32,621 nt of DNA from an uncultured Lentisphaerota bacterium (GTDB lineage: Bacteria; Verrucomicrobiota; Kiritimatiellia; RFP12; UBA1067): contig CAMKJU010000036.1 of NCBI GenBank assembly GCA_946413265.1, forward strand, positions 1 to 32,621, written 5' to 3'. The translations under genes and the position numbers were made by a program. Below, piece by piece: positions 7,643-16,019 of this stretch; position 1 is the first letter of the stretch; each line of letters starts with the position of its first letter. The notes below the pieces were generated by a model. That model made no database searches and was not told the origin of the DNA. It saw nothing but the letters and a program-made list of their open reading frames with translations.

Positions 7643-7671
7643 TTGTCAAAAACAAGGGATTTTGGTATACT
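7643..7671 (+). promoter_or_regulatory. Promoter of the GAF/AAA+ regulator, near-leaderless
   Basis: TTGTCA, 17-nt spacer ending in TGG, TATACT. The ATG at 7680 begins 9 nt after the -10 box, so the transcript should start at or within about 2 nt of the start codon. No Shine-Dalgarno sequence precedes the ATG, which fits leaderless translation. Confidence 0.7.
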
Positions 7672-7679
7672 AACCGCCC

Positions 7680-9203
7680 ATGAGAGCAAAGTTGCCATCG
7701 GAAATAGCAGTTCTTCAGGAAATCAGCTCGGCGCTCGTGCGTGAACGCAATGTGCGCGTGCTGCTTGATGACGTGCTTGGTATTCTCGAAAAGAGCATGG
7801 ACATGTGCCGCGGCACGTTCACGCTGCTGCAGGGGAATGAATTGTCCATTGAGGCGTCACGGGGGTTGAACGCCGAGGAGAAGGCGCACGGGCATTACCG
7901 CTTGGGCGAGGGCATCACGGGGCGCGTTGCGCAGACGGGGCGTGCGGAGGTGGTGCCGGACGTGCATGAGGACAGCCGGTTCCTCAACCGCACGGGTGCG
8001 CGCGGAGGGGCGTGTCCGATCGCGTTCGTGTGCGTGCCGCTTGTCCATCTGGGACAGGTGATTGGCACGCTGTCCGTGGACCGTCCCAACCCGCCGGACT
8101 TCACGGCGGAGGCGTTCAACCGGGACGTGGCGCTTCTGCAGATCATCGCGAACATCACGGCCGACGCGGCGGCGGTGTGTCTGAAGGAGCACGAGGAGCG
8201 CGATGCGCTCGTGGCGGAGAACCGGCGTCTGCGCGACATGCTCACCGCGAATCCCGGCGACCTGCTCGGCAACTGCCGCGAGATGCGCGCCGTGTACGAG
8301 CAGATACGGCAGGTGGCGCCGAGTGACGCGACGGTGCTCGTGCGCGGGGCGAGCGGCACGGGCAAGGAGCTCGTCGCGCGCGCGATCCAGCGTCTGTCGT
8401 CGCGCAAGGACAAGCCGTTCGTGGTCCTCAACTGCGCGGCGCTTCCCGAGACGCTGATTGAAAGCGAGCTGTTCGGACACGAGAAGGGTGCGTTCACGGG
8501 CGCGGACCAGCGTCGGATCGGCCGCGCGGAGGCGGCGGACGGCGGCACGCTGTTCCTTGACGAGATCGGCGACCTGAGCGTGCCGCTCCAGGTGAAGCTG
8601 CTCCGGTTCCTGCAGGAGCGCACGTTCTCGCGCATCGGTTCGAACTCGGAAATCCATTCCAACGTGCGCTTCATTGCGGCGACAAGCCGGAACCTCGAGC
8701 GCATGATGGCCGAGGGCAAGTTCCGCGAAGACCTCTACTACCGCCTCTCGGTGTTCCCGATCGCGATGCCCGACCTTGCCGCGCGCACTGGCGACGTGCT
8801 GCTCCTTGCGGAGCATTTCATGGAGCGGATGAGCGTGAAGTACGGCAAGCAGGTCACGAAGATTTCCGCGCCGGCCGTGAACATGCTGCTCGCGTGGAAG
8901 TGGCCGGGCAACGTGCGCGAGCTCGAGAACTGCATCGAGCGGGCGGTGCTCACCGCGACGGACGACACGATCCACGGCTACAACCTGCCTCCGCAGGTTC
9001 AGGCGGAGGAATTCGCCGAGACGCCGTTTGACGCGGGGACGGAAAGCCGGACGCTGGAGGCGAAGCTGGCGGCGTACGAACGGCACGTGCTGGAGGACGC
9101 CCTCCGCCGACACGGCGGCAACCGCAGCGCGGCAGGTCGCGAACTTGGAGTCTCGCCGCGCATGATGAACTACCGCCTCGGCAAGTTGGGAATCAACGGG
9201 TAG
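7680..9203 (+). CDS. GAF-AAA+-Fis transcriptional regulator of the sigma-54 activator (NifA/NtrC) type
   Basis: 507 residues. A GAF sensor domain spans about 20-170, as in NifA-like proteins, with no receiver domain, so it is not a classic two-component regulator. The AAA+ domain spans about 195-415: Walker A GASGTGKE near 223-230, the GAFTGA loop that contacts sigma-54 at 270-275, and Walker B TLFLDEIGDL. The sensor/arginine-finger region FREDLYYRLSVFPI and WPGNVRELENCIERA follow. The C-terminal HTH (NRSAAGRELGVSPRMMNYRLGKLGI) is Fis-type. By family it binds upstream sites and remodels sigma-54 holoenzyme in response to a small ligand. No nif genes are near, so the target is unknown. The GT4 gene follows 16 nt later. 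Confidence 0.9.
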   Translation: MRAKLPSEIAVLQEISSALVRERNVRVLLDDVLGILEKSMDMCRGTFTLLQGNELSIEASRGLNAEEKAHGHYRLGEGITGRVAQTGRAEVVPDVHEDSRFLNRTGARGGACPIAFVCVPLVHLGQVIGTLSVDRPNPPDFTAEAFNRDVALLQIIANITADAAAVCLKEHEERDALVAENRRLRDMLTANPGDLLGNCREMRAVYEQIRQVAPSDATVLVRGASGTGKELVARAIQRLSSRKDKPFVVLNCAALPETLIESELFGHEKGAFTGADQRRIGRAEAADGGTLFLDEIGDLSVPLQVKLLRFLQERTFSRIGSNSEIHSNVRFIAATSRNLERMMAEGKFREDLYYRLSVFPIAMPDLAARTGDVLLLAEHFMERMSVKYGKQVTKISAPAVNMLLAWKWPGNVRELENCIERAVLTATDDTIHGYNLPPQVQAEEFAETPFDAGTESRTLEAKLAAYERHVLEDALRRHGGNRSAAGRELGVSPRMMNYRLGKLGING

Positions 9204-9219
9204 TCGGGCGAGACCAAGC

Positions 9220-10437
9220 ATGAAGCCGATCTACCTTTTTGTCACGCCGTACTTCCCATCGCCCGAGTCGTGGCGCGGCGGATTCTGTCTTGACGCAGCG
9301 CAGGCGTTGATCCGCGATGGTCGTTTCGACGTGCGCGTGTTCGTGCCGGGGACAGGGCCGGACTACGAGGTTGAGGGCGTGCGCGTGCACCGCTTTCCGT
9401 GCAAGATACTGCCATGCGAGTTTGCGCCATTCCTCGTAGACTGGCTAAACGTGCGTGCGTTCGTGCGATGCGTGGAGGAGACGGGCGTCGCGTGGGCGGA
9501 CGTGGCCGTCTGCCACGTCCACACCGTCAATTTCGCGCCGTACGCCGTCGCCGCGAAGCGCCTGAACCCGAAGATCCTGTGCGCGCTGCAGCACCACATC
9601 ATGTGTCCGGTGCACCTTCGGAGCGGACGCCTGGGCGAATTGCCAGGGCATGCAACGTGGCTTTACTTCTACTGGCGTCGTCTCTGCGAGGCGATGGACG
9701 TGCATGTGTTCACTAGCGAACAGGCGCGCGCATCCTTTGGGAAGATGTTCGTGAAGGACATGGAAGGACCGTGGGTGGATTTGAAGGAGCGGCTTCTTTT
9801 CGGACGCTGGATGCGTCCGTTCAATCCACCCAAGGCTTCATACGTGCTCTACAACGGCGTGGACGGCCGTAAGTTCAGTCCGGCGGCGGAGCCGCGTCAC
9901 GACGCGGGATTTGTCATCGGCTGCGTGGCGAACTTCCATCCGCAGAAGGGCCAGATGACGCTACTGCAGGCGGTGGCACGCCTGAAGGGCGTCATTCCAG
10001 ACCTTACGGTGCGGTTCGTGGGAAGCGGGGGGACGTTGGAGGATTGCAGGGCGTTCGCGAAGGCGCAGGGAATCATGGACGTGGTGCGCTTCGAGCGCGA
10101 GATGCCGCATGAGCGGCTGGCGGATTTCTACAGATCGCTCGATCTCTTCGTGTTGCCGTCTTCAAACGAGAGTTTCTGTTGCGTGTACGCCGAGGCCCTT
10201 GCGTGCGGCGTGCCGGTTATGGGTTGCCGCGGCATCGGTTTTCTCGACGAGTTGCTGACGGAGGCCGACAAGCAGAAGTGGCTTGTGCCGCCGCATGATG
10301 CCGCTGCGCTTGCGGACCGCATCCTCAAATGGTGGAAAAACGCGGAGCGAGGAAAGGTGCCGGCACTGACGGCTGATCTCAACATCGACTACTTGATCGG
10401 ACGCTGGCTTAACTTCGTGCAAACCGCTGCACGGTAG
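9220..10437 (+). CDS. GT4-family glycosyltransferase
   Basis: 405 residues, GT-B fold. The N-terminal domain starts YLFVTPYFPSPESWRGG, with the acceptor-side loop. The linker YVLYNGVD-RKFSP starts the nucleotide-sugar domain: GCVANFHPQKGQMTLLQA, then VRFVGSGGTLEDC, and the EX7E-like signature SSNESFCCVYAEALACGVPVMG. It probably adds a sugar to a cell-surface glycan or lipid from a nucleotide sugar at the cytoplasmic membrane. Substrate unknown. The stop codon TAG belongs to the GGTAG head of a palindromic element that also fills the gap to the convergent murC fusion gene, whose product carries another glycosyltransferase domain. Confidence 0.85.
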   Translation: MKPIYLFVTPYFPSPESWRGGFCLDAAQALIRDGRFDVRVFVPGTGPDYEVEGVRVHRFPCKILPCEFAPFLVDWLNVRAFVRCVEETGVAWADVAVCHVHTVNFAPYAVAAKRLNPKILCALQHHIMCPVHLRSGRLGELPGHATWLYFYWRRLCEAMDVHVFTSEQARASFGKMFVKDMEGPWVDLKERLLFGRWMRPFNPPKASYVLYNGVDGRKFSPAAEPRHDAGFVIGCVANFHPQKGQMTLLQAVARLKGVIPDLTVRFVGSGGTLEDCRAFAKAQGIMDVVRFEREMPHERLADFYRSLDLFVLPSSNESFCCVYAEALACGVPVMGCRGIGFLDELLTEADKQKWLVPPHDAAALADRILKWWKNAERGKVPALTADLNIDYLIGRWLNFVQTAAR

Positions 10438-10458
10438 GGCGCGCGCCCCGCGCGCGCC
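10433..10458 (+). repeat. GGTAG-headed palindrome, copy 4 (stop codon of the GT4 gene)
   Basis: GGTAG, arm GGCGCGCGC, loop CCC, arm GCGCGCGCC. The TAG at 10435-10437 ends the GT4 gene. The stem fills the 24-nt gap between convergent genes and could act as a transcription barrier, but no T-tract follows. Confidence 0.9.
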
Positions 10459-10461
10459 GCT

Positions 10462-12528
10462 TTATCGACCCGTCAGTCGGAACCAGAGTGCGTCAAGCGG
10501 CTTCTCGATGAGCCGTGCAAGATTCCAGAAAAAGCGGAGAAAGCCGTTGGATGGACGCATGTAGCCGGGTACTACGGACTGGAAGGCATGGTCCTGCGTG
10601 GCAGTGGCGGGTGTGGCGCGATAAAGCTCGATGTGTCCTCGTGCGGCGAACCGAGTCCAGCTATCTAGCGTCACGACCATCGGCGAGTTGACGCGCAGGA
10701 GTTCGCGCGCGGCGGGAAGGGTGATGAGATAGGCTTCCGAGCAGTCACCGCACGCCGCGCGTGCGAAGGCAGCGTCCGTACGCGGAAGGGGTTGTTGTGT
10801 GCCATCTGAAAACAGGAAGACCTGCGGGCGTGAGACATCTACGGTTTTCTCTGCGGCAGCGAGCGAGGCGGGAAATTCGGGAGTGAGCAGAACGTCGTCC
10901 TCGAAGACGAGCGCGGCGGGGATGCTCTCGGCGATCATTCGGCGGTAGATTGCGTGGTGGGAGAGCGCGCAGCCGATTTGTCCTGGCGTGTAGAGCCGTC
11001 CGCGCGCGAGAAGGGCGTGGAAGCGCGCGACGGCGGCGCGGCGCTCTGCGGGGGAGAGCGCAGGGCCGTCCACGGCCGCCACGCGCTCGGCGTGTACGCC
11101 CGCTTGCGCTAGGCGCGTCTGTGCGGCGGCGAGACGGTCGGGATGCCGGTCAAGGTTGATGAGGAAGGCGGAGAGACAGTTGGGTACGTGGCTTGCCAAT
11201 TCGGCTTTGACGCGTGGCACGAGGTTGATGATGTCGCCCGCGCCGAGGAGCATGAGGATGTCGCCGGGACTGGCCGTGCGGAGAAGATGTTGCCAGCCTT
11301 CGTCGAGCGAACGCGCCAAGGTAACGCATGGGGACTGTCCCCGGAAGGCGGCGTAGAGGTCTGTGATGTCGCCGCCGGGAATGGGTTCTTCAAAGGCCGC
11401 ATAGACGGGGGCGAGAACCACTTCGTCCGCCGCCGCGAAGGCCGGCGGGAACTCGTCGCGCAGCGCTTTCGTGCGCGAGTAGCGATGGGGCTGGAACATG
11501 ACGCGCAAACGGGCGGGCCGGAGCGCGCGCGCCATGTCGACCGCACATTTCAGTTCCGCAGGGTGATGCGCGTAGTCGGTGTAAACGCGCACGCCGTTTG
11601 ATTCCGCGACGAGTTCGAAGCGTCGGTCGGGAAGGGCGGAGACGGCGTCGGGAAGGGCGGCGGCGATCTGTTCGCGGGTGAAGCCGCGCGAGAGGGCCAC
11701 GGCGATGGCGGCGAGCGCATTCGCCACGTTGTGGCGTCCGAGAACGGGGATGGCCGGCCAGTCGGCGGCGTTCACCTGCGCATCGGGAGCAAAGCCGAAG
11801 GTCAAGACCTTTGGAATCTTCGGCGGTCGCGGGGCGACCGCCCTACCGGTGTGGGAATCCATTTCATCGCGGACGAGCGCAAGGGCCTGCGGGTGGTCGG
11901 CGCAGACGATGACAGTGTCGCTCGTCTGGCGGATGGCCGCGCGGTAGCAGTTGAAGTAGTCGTCCTTTGAGTTGAAATGTTCGAGGTGGTCGAAGTCGAC
12001 GGCGTTGAGGACGAGCGTGCGCGGACGGTAGAGCGCGAGCGTGCCGTCGGACTCGTCGGCTTCCACCACGAGGGGGCCTGTCCCCACGCCAGCGACGGGC
12101 ATTGCTCCTGTTTCGCCGCCGATACACCAGGAGGGGGAAGCGCCGAGGTTCTGGAGAAGGCGGGTGATGAAGGTGGCTGTGGTCGTCTTGCCGTGGGTCC
12201 CGCACACGGCGATGCCGTCTGCGGCGTTGACGAGGGAGGCGAGCACTTCGCCGCGGCTGCGGACGGTGAGATCGGCGGCGCGCGCGGCTGCGAGTTCGGG
12301 ATTGTCGGGCGGAACGGCGGGAGTGACGATGAGCTCGTCGATGGCGGGCGTGATGTGCGCGGCGGAATGTCCAACGGCCACGGGAATGCCGCACTCCTCC
12401 AGCCAGCGCGTGCGGGGCGTGGAATAAAGATCGCAGCCCGAGACCGCGCGGCCTTGGGCTTTTAACAGAAAGGCGACGCCAGCCATGCCGACGCCGCCTA
12501 TTCCCAGGAAGTGGGCACGACCTGTCAT
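10462..12528 (-). CDS. murC: MurC (UDP-N-acetylmuramate--L-alanine ligase) fused to a GT25-type glycosyltransferase
   Basis: 688 residues in one uninterrupted frame. Residues 1 to about 450 are a complete MurC: HFLGIGGVGMAGVA (nucleotide-binding start), GTHGKTTT at 110-117 (ATP loop), VVEADESDGTL, GRHNVANALAAIA, YTDYAHHPAEL, QPHRYSRT. MurC adds L-alanine to UDP-MurNAc in the cytoplasm, first of the peptide-stem ligations. From about residue 450 a second domain begins: FLINLDRHPDRL, AAVDGPALS, GQIGCALSHHAIYRRM, ALVFEDDVLL. This is the GT25 (LPS-type glycosyltransferase) motif series. MurC is usually about 450-480 residues, so the tail is extra. A GGTAG palindrome is translated inside the MurC part (HTGRAVAPRPP, near residue 230). 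Confidence 0.88.
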   Translation of the reverse strand: MTGRAHFLGIGGVGMAGVAFLLKAQGRAVSGCDLYSTPRTRWLEECGIPVAVGHSAAHITPAIDELIVTPAVPPDNPELAAARAADLTVRSRGEVLASLVNAADGIAVCGTHGKTTTATFITRLLQNLGASPSWCIGGETGAMPVAGVGTGPLVVEADESDGTLALYRPRTLVLNAVDFDHLEHFNSKDDYFNCYRAAIRQTSDTVIVCADHPQALALVRDEMDSHTGRAVAPRPPKIPKVLTFGFAPDAQVNAADWPAIPVLGRHNVANALAAIAVALSRGFTREQIAAALPDAVSALPDRRFELVAESNGVRVYTDYAHHPAELKCAVDMARALRPARLRVMFQPHRYSRTKALRDEFPPAFAAADEVVLAPVYAAFEEPIPGGDITDLYAAFRGQSPCVTLARSLDEGWQHLLRTASPGDILMLLGAGDIINLVPRVKAELASHVPNCLSAFLINLDRHPDRLAAAQTRLAQAGVHAERVAAVDGPALSPAERRAAVARFHALLARGRLYTPGQIGCALSHHAIYRRMIAESIPAALVFEDDVLLTPEFPASLAAAEKTVDVSRPQVFLFSDGTQQPLPRTDAAFARAACGDCSEAYLITLPAARELLRVNSPMVVTLDSWTRFAARGHIELYRATPATATQDHAFQSVVPGYMRPSNGFLRFFWNLARLIEKPLDALWFRLTGR
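11822..11847 (-). repeat. GGTAG-headed palindrome, copy 5 (inside the MurC domain)
   Basis: Same 26 nt as copies 1 and 2. On the minus strand it is in the coding direction of the fusion gene and adds about 9 residues between the conserved blocks VCADHPQALALVRDEMD and VLTFGFAPDA. Confidence 0.9.
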
Positions 12529-12887
12529 GTGAGGATCGGCGTACCGCGCTTCACGAACTGGATGGCCATGCCGAACGGATCGCGGAGCATCACCATGTCG
12601 AAGCCGGGCTTGTGTACGGTTTCGAGCAAGGTTGCGCCGGCGGCGACGAGGCGGGTGGCCTCGGCGTCCACATCGTCAGAAAGGAAGGCGATGTGCATCG
12701 AGAGCGGGTCCATGTTCGCCCAGTCGGGGACCGGTGCGTCCGGATTGTGGTAGAACTCAAGGGCCGTCTGGCCCGTGGAGTCCACGATGAACGCGGGGTG
12801 GACCTGCTTGAAGCCGAGGTTCGCGCACCACCAGTCCATGAGCTTCTGGGGCTCGGCGACGTTGTAGCCGACGTGCTCAAGCTTCAT
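12525..12887 (-). CDS. VOC (glyoxalase/bleomycin-resistance) superfamily protein
   Basis: 120 residues, one VOC module of two beta-alpha-beta-beta-beta units. Candidate metal ligands are His5 (LEHVGYNV), Glu44 (ALEFYHN) and His65 (MHIAF). The fourth position, normally Glu in DPxGxxxE, is Gln110 (RDPFGMAIQFV), so metal binding or catalysis may differ from glyoxalase I. The substrate cannot be predicted. It sits between yebC (3-nt gap) and the MurC fusion, whose start overlaps its stop by 4 nt, so the three are one minus-strand operon. Confidence 0.82.
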   Translation of the reverse strand: MKLEHVGYNVAEPQKLMDWWCANLGFKQVHPAFIVDSTGQTALEFYHNPDAPVPDWANMDPLSMHIAFLSDDVDAEATRLVAAGATLLETVHKPGFDMVMLRDPFGMAIQFVKRGTPILT

Positions 12888-12890
12888 GGC

Positions 12891-13655
12891 TCAGCCCTCC
12901 GCCTCAAGCGCGGCGTCGACTTCGTCGGTCGTCTCCATGTTCGTGAAGACGTCCTGGACGTCCTCAAGATCCTCGAGCATGTCAACGAACTTGTTGATGG
13001 CCTTGGCCACGGCGACGTCGCTCACGGGCGCGGTCATGTTCGGCACGAGGCCCACGGAGGAATTCTCTTCGTCCACGGTGATGCCGGCGGCCTTGATGCC
13101 GTCCATGACGGTGGTGAAGTCGTTCGGCTGGCACTTGACCGTGAAGCCACCCTCTTCGGAGATGACGTCCTCGGCGCCCACGTCGAGCGCGACTTCCGTC
13201 ACCTTGTCCTCGTCCACGCCGTCGGCCGCCGGGATCATGATCTGGCCCATGCGGTCGAAGAGACGTCCGGCCGAGCCCTGCTTGGCGAATTCGGTGCCGT
13301 TCTTCTTGAACACGTTGCCGACTTCGGCGGCGGCGCGGTTCTTGTTGTCCGTAAGGACGTTTACGACGATTGCGATACCGCCCTTGATGCCCTCGTAGGT
13401 GGCGTCGACGAGCGCGGCGGACTCCAGTTCGCCCGTGCCTTTCTTGATGGCGCGCTCGATGTTGTCGTTCGGCATCTGCGCGGCCTTGGCCTTGGCGATG
13501 AGCGTGCGGAGGGTGGGGTTGGTGTTGGGATCGCCACCCTTCGCCTTCACGACGATGGTGATTTCCTTGCCGAGCTTCGAGAAGATCTTGCCCTTCTTCG
13601 CGTCGGCGGCGCCTTTCGCGCGCTTGATTGTCGCCCAGTGGCTGTGACCAGACAT
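12891..13655 (-). CDS. yebC: YebC/PmpR/TACO1-family protein
   Basis: 254 residues, full length. The start MSGHSHWATIKRAKGAADAKKGKIFSK is the family hallmark. It continues with GGDPNTNPTLRTLIAKAKAAQMPNDNIERAIKKG, YEGIKGGIAIVVNVLTDNKNRAAAEV and the acidic C-terminal third. Family members act as transcription regulators or, as more recent work shows, relieve ribosome stalling at proline-rich stretches. First gene of the minus-strand operon, with RBS AAAGGAGT and its own promoter. Confidence 0.95.
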   Translation of the reverse strand: MSGHSHWATIKRAKGAADAKKGKIFSKLGKEITIVVKAKGGDPNTNPTLRTLIAKAKAAQMPNDNIERAIKKGTGELESAALVDATYEGIKGGIAIVVNVLTDNKNRAAAEVGNVFKKNGTEFAKQGSAGRLFDRMGQIMIPAADGVDEDKVTEVALDVGAEDVISEEGGFTVKCQPNDFTTVMDGIKAAGITVDEENSSVGLVPNMTAPVSDVAVAKAINKFVDMLEDLEDVQDVFTNMETTDEVDAALEAEG

Positions 13656-13689
13656 GTTTTACTCCTTTTTTTGAAAAATTGATTTGTCA

Positions 13690-13718
13690 AGTTTACCAAA
13701 AAGGGGGCGGAATGGCAA
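13690..13718 (-). promoter_or_regulatory. Promoter of the yebC-VOC-murC operon
   Basis: Read on the minus strand: TTGCCA, 17-nt spacer ending TGG, TAAACT. It has the same extended -10 (TGG before the hexamer) as the + strand promoters here but lacks their downstream GC. It is back to back with the promoter of the DUF2341-GH5 gene. Confidence 0.6.
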
Positions 13719-13776
13719 GACGGAAAGCGCGGTCAGTTGGGAAAAAACAATTGGGGCGTCCGACCGCTGCTGCGTA

Positions 13777-13785
13777 TGGTATAAT
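13777..13785 (+). promoter_or_regulatory. Extended -10 promoter of the GH5 gene
   Basis: TGG-TATAAT, a perfect extended -10. No good -35 lies 17 nt upstream (13757-13762 is CGTCCG). The RBS AGGAAAAGGAAG precedes the ATG at 13815. Confidence 0.6.
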
Positions 13786-13814
13786 ATTGGCCACAGGAAA
13801 AGGAAGAAAATACC

Positions 13815-15992
13815 ATGCATGTCAAAAGAAATCCATTAGTACTTTTCGCAGTTGCACTTGCCGTAACGCTTTCGGCACATGCACTGCATGAATGCCGCTT
13901 GACGTTCTCCGGCTACGAGGGCAAGGAGACGCTGACGGACTTCCCCGCCCTCGTCAAGATCCCCGACGGTCTTACGGGATTCGACTACAGGGATTCGGCC
14001 GCCGACGGGAGCGATCTTGCGTTCTTCGGCGCGGACGGCAAACGCCTTGCACATGAGATCGACACCTGGAACCCGGACGGGGATTCATATGTGTGGGTGC
14101 GCGTGCCGGAACTGACGAAGGCAACGACGATCACGGCTCGGTGGGGGAAGCCGGGTGGACGTGAGACAGCAAGCGTACAACAACAAGGGGTGTGGGCCGA
14201 CGACTATATGGCTGTATGGCACTTCTCGAAGTTCAAGAAGGGCGTGACGAAGGATTCCAAGTACGGGCTTGATGCCGTGCTGCGCGGGAAGGACATGCGG
14301 AAGTTCATCCACGCTGACGGGCTTGTGGGAAAATCTTACTTCTCCTCGTCGCAGACGACGACGTCCGGCCCGTACCTGCAGGTGGCGAAGGACGACCGCT
14401 GGACAGCCTACGGCAAGACGGGCAAGCTCACGGTCTCGTTCCTCCTGAACAGCGCAATCCCCGAAAAGGACGTTGGCGACCGATATGCCCGCGTCATCTC
14501 CTCCAAGCCATTCAAGGGCCATCCCAAGGGAATTGACGTGGTGGTGCGCGGGGGCGAAGAAGTCTATGCGTGCGGACAGGGAAAGACCAACTTCATGTTC
14601 TGCACAAAGGGCAACGTGGGCAGCGACCTTTATTCATTCCATGACGGCTGGGCGTATGTGACGGTGGTCTACGACGGCGTGGCGCAGGAGGCTCGCATCT
14701 ACTACAACGGCCGCCTCGGAAGCACGAAGCGCGGGGCCGTGTTCGCGCCGACGGTCTCTGACTGGCCGCTTGCGATCGGGCACTACGGCGACGCCGTCCG
14801 TCTTGAACCGCAGGGCCACGAGTGTTTCTTCTGTGGTTACATCGACGAGGTGCGTCTCGCCAAGGCTGCGCTTTCGCCGGACCGCATCCGCGCCGACTAT
14901 CTCACGCTCACGCGTCCCACGCAGTTCGCGGTGGCAGAGGGAGGCAAGGCGCAGAGAATCCTGACGCGCCGGCTTGCGTCGGGCGACACGCCGCCGGAAG
15001 TCCCTGCCTACGGCACGTGGCGCGGCGCGAATATCATATCCATGCTCCTTCCGCCATGGAATGTGTCTGATCCCATCGCGCCGGGACGCTACATAGAGGA
15101 GGTGGAGCTTGAGCTTCTTGAGAAATGCGGACTCAACTTCGCGCGCCTCCCCATCGACTACCGGTTCTTCCTGTCGGCGGACGACTGGGAGCACTGGCTT
15201 GAGGACGGCCTCGAAAAGGTTGACAACGCCATAGAGTACGGACGCAAACACCACGTCCACATCATGCTCAGCCTCTACCGCGCGCCCGGTTACCGTTACT
15301 ACTATCAGGACGTCGTCATCACGCTGAAGAACAATCCCAAGGCGCAGGAGGCGTTCAAGCGCATCTGGCGCGAGTTCGCCCGCCGCTACAAGGGCATCCC
15401 GAATTCGGAGCTGACATTCAACCTCGTGAACGAATCGGTGGGATTCAACGAGAAGGAATTCATAAAGGTGTTCGGCGAAACGGTCGACGAAATCCACAAA
15501 GTGGATCCCGGTCGTTTCGTCTGGTTGGACGGAAAAAATACAGGCAAGGTCCCCGTGAAGCATTTCTTCAACGTGCCGCTCACTGGTCAGTGTTTCCGCG
15601 GCTACCAGCCGCACCAGTTCACGCATTACGGATTCCGCGGCCAGGCCAAAGGACCTGTGCCGCGCTGGCCGAAGGGGCCGGACGACAAGGACATGCTCTG
15701 GGTACAGGAGAAGCAGGCGTGGGAATTCTCTCTGCAGGACTGCGTTCCGAAGGACTATCCCGCGATGATCGGCGAGTTCGGCTGCGTCGCCTGCGGCGTG
15801 TCCCACGAATCCGCGCTGAAGTTCATGGCGAGCAACATGGCGAAGTGGCGTTCGCGCGGCTACGGCTGGGCAATCTGGGACTACGATGGACCGTTCGGGT
15901 TCGTCGAATCCGGCCGTCCCGATGCCGAGTACATCGAAATCATGGGGCGCAAGGTCGACCGGAAAATGCTCGAACTGCTTCGGCAAAGGTGA
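13815..15992 (+). CDS. Secreted DUF2341-LamG-GH5 glycoside hydrolase
   Basis: 725 residues. A signal peptide (KRNPLVLFAVALAVTLSAHA) directs export. Residues about 25-110 match DUF2341 (FSGYEGKETLTDFPALVKIP, SDLAFFGADGKRLAHEIDTWNPDGDSYVWVRVPEL). Residues about 130-375 form a LamG/concanavalin-like domain (VWHFSK, YVTVVYDGVAQEARIYYNGRL, FCGYIDEVRLAKAAL). Residues about 390-725 are a GH5-type barrel: NFARLPIDYRFF, candidate acid/base Glu540 in FNLVNESVG (the usual motif is NEP) and nucleophile Glu654 in MIGEFG. It probably cleaves a beta-linked plant or host polysaccharide outside the cytoplasm; the glycan is unknown. The GH38 gene follows with its own RBS. Confidence 0.83.
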   Translation: MHVKRNPLVLFAVALAVTLSAHALHECRLTFSGYEGKETLTDFPALVKIPDGLTGFDYRDSAADGSDLAFFGADGKRLAHEIDTWNPDGDSYVWVRVPELTKATTITARWGKPGGRETASVQQQGVWADDYMAVWHFSKFKKGVTKDSKYGLDAVLRGKDMRKFIHADGLVGKSYFSSSQTTTSGPYLQVAKDDRWTAYGKTGKLTVSFLLNSAIPEKDVGDRYARVISSKPFKGHPKGIDVVVRGGEEVYACGQGKTNFMFCTKGNVGSDLYSFHDGWAYVTVVYDGVAQEARIYYNGRLGSTKRGAVFAPTVSDWPLAIGHYGDAVRLEPQGHECFFCGYIDEVRLAKAALSPDRIRADYLTLTRPTQFAVAEGGKAQRILTRRLASGDTPPEVPAYGTWRGANIISMLLPPWNVSDPIAPGRYIEEVELELLEKCGLNFARLPIDYRFFLSADDWEHWLEDGLEKVDNAIEYGRKHHVHIMLSLYRAPGYRYYYQDVVITLKNNPKAQEAFKRIWREFARRYKGIPNSELTFNLVNESVGFNEKEFIKVFGETVDEIHKVDPGRFVWLDGKNTGKVPVKHFFNVPLTGQCFRGYQPHQFTHYGFRGQAKGPVPRWPKGPDDKDMLWVQEKQAWEFSLQDCVPKDYPAMIGEFGCVACGVSHESALKFMASNMAKWRSRGYGWAIWDYDGPFGFVESGRPDAEYIEIMGRKVDRKMLELLRQR

Positions 15993-16019
15993 TTCGTGAA
16001 AAGATGCAAGGGAGTGTGC

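Noticed and set aside
10433..10458. Classical rho-independent terminator between the convergent GT4 and murC genes
   Set aside because: The stem is strong but no T-tract follows on either strand. The element is better explained as a member of the palindrome family.
15996..16019. GTG start for the GH38 gene
   Set aside because: AAGGGAG at 16008-16014 is correctly spaced for the ATGs at 16020/16023, and these give a standard signal peptide.
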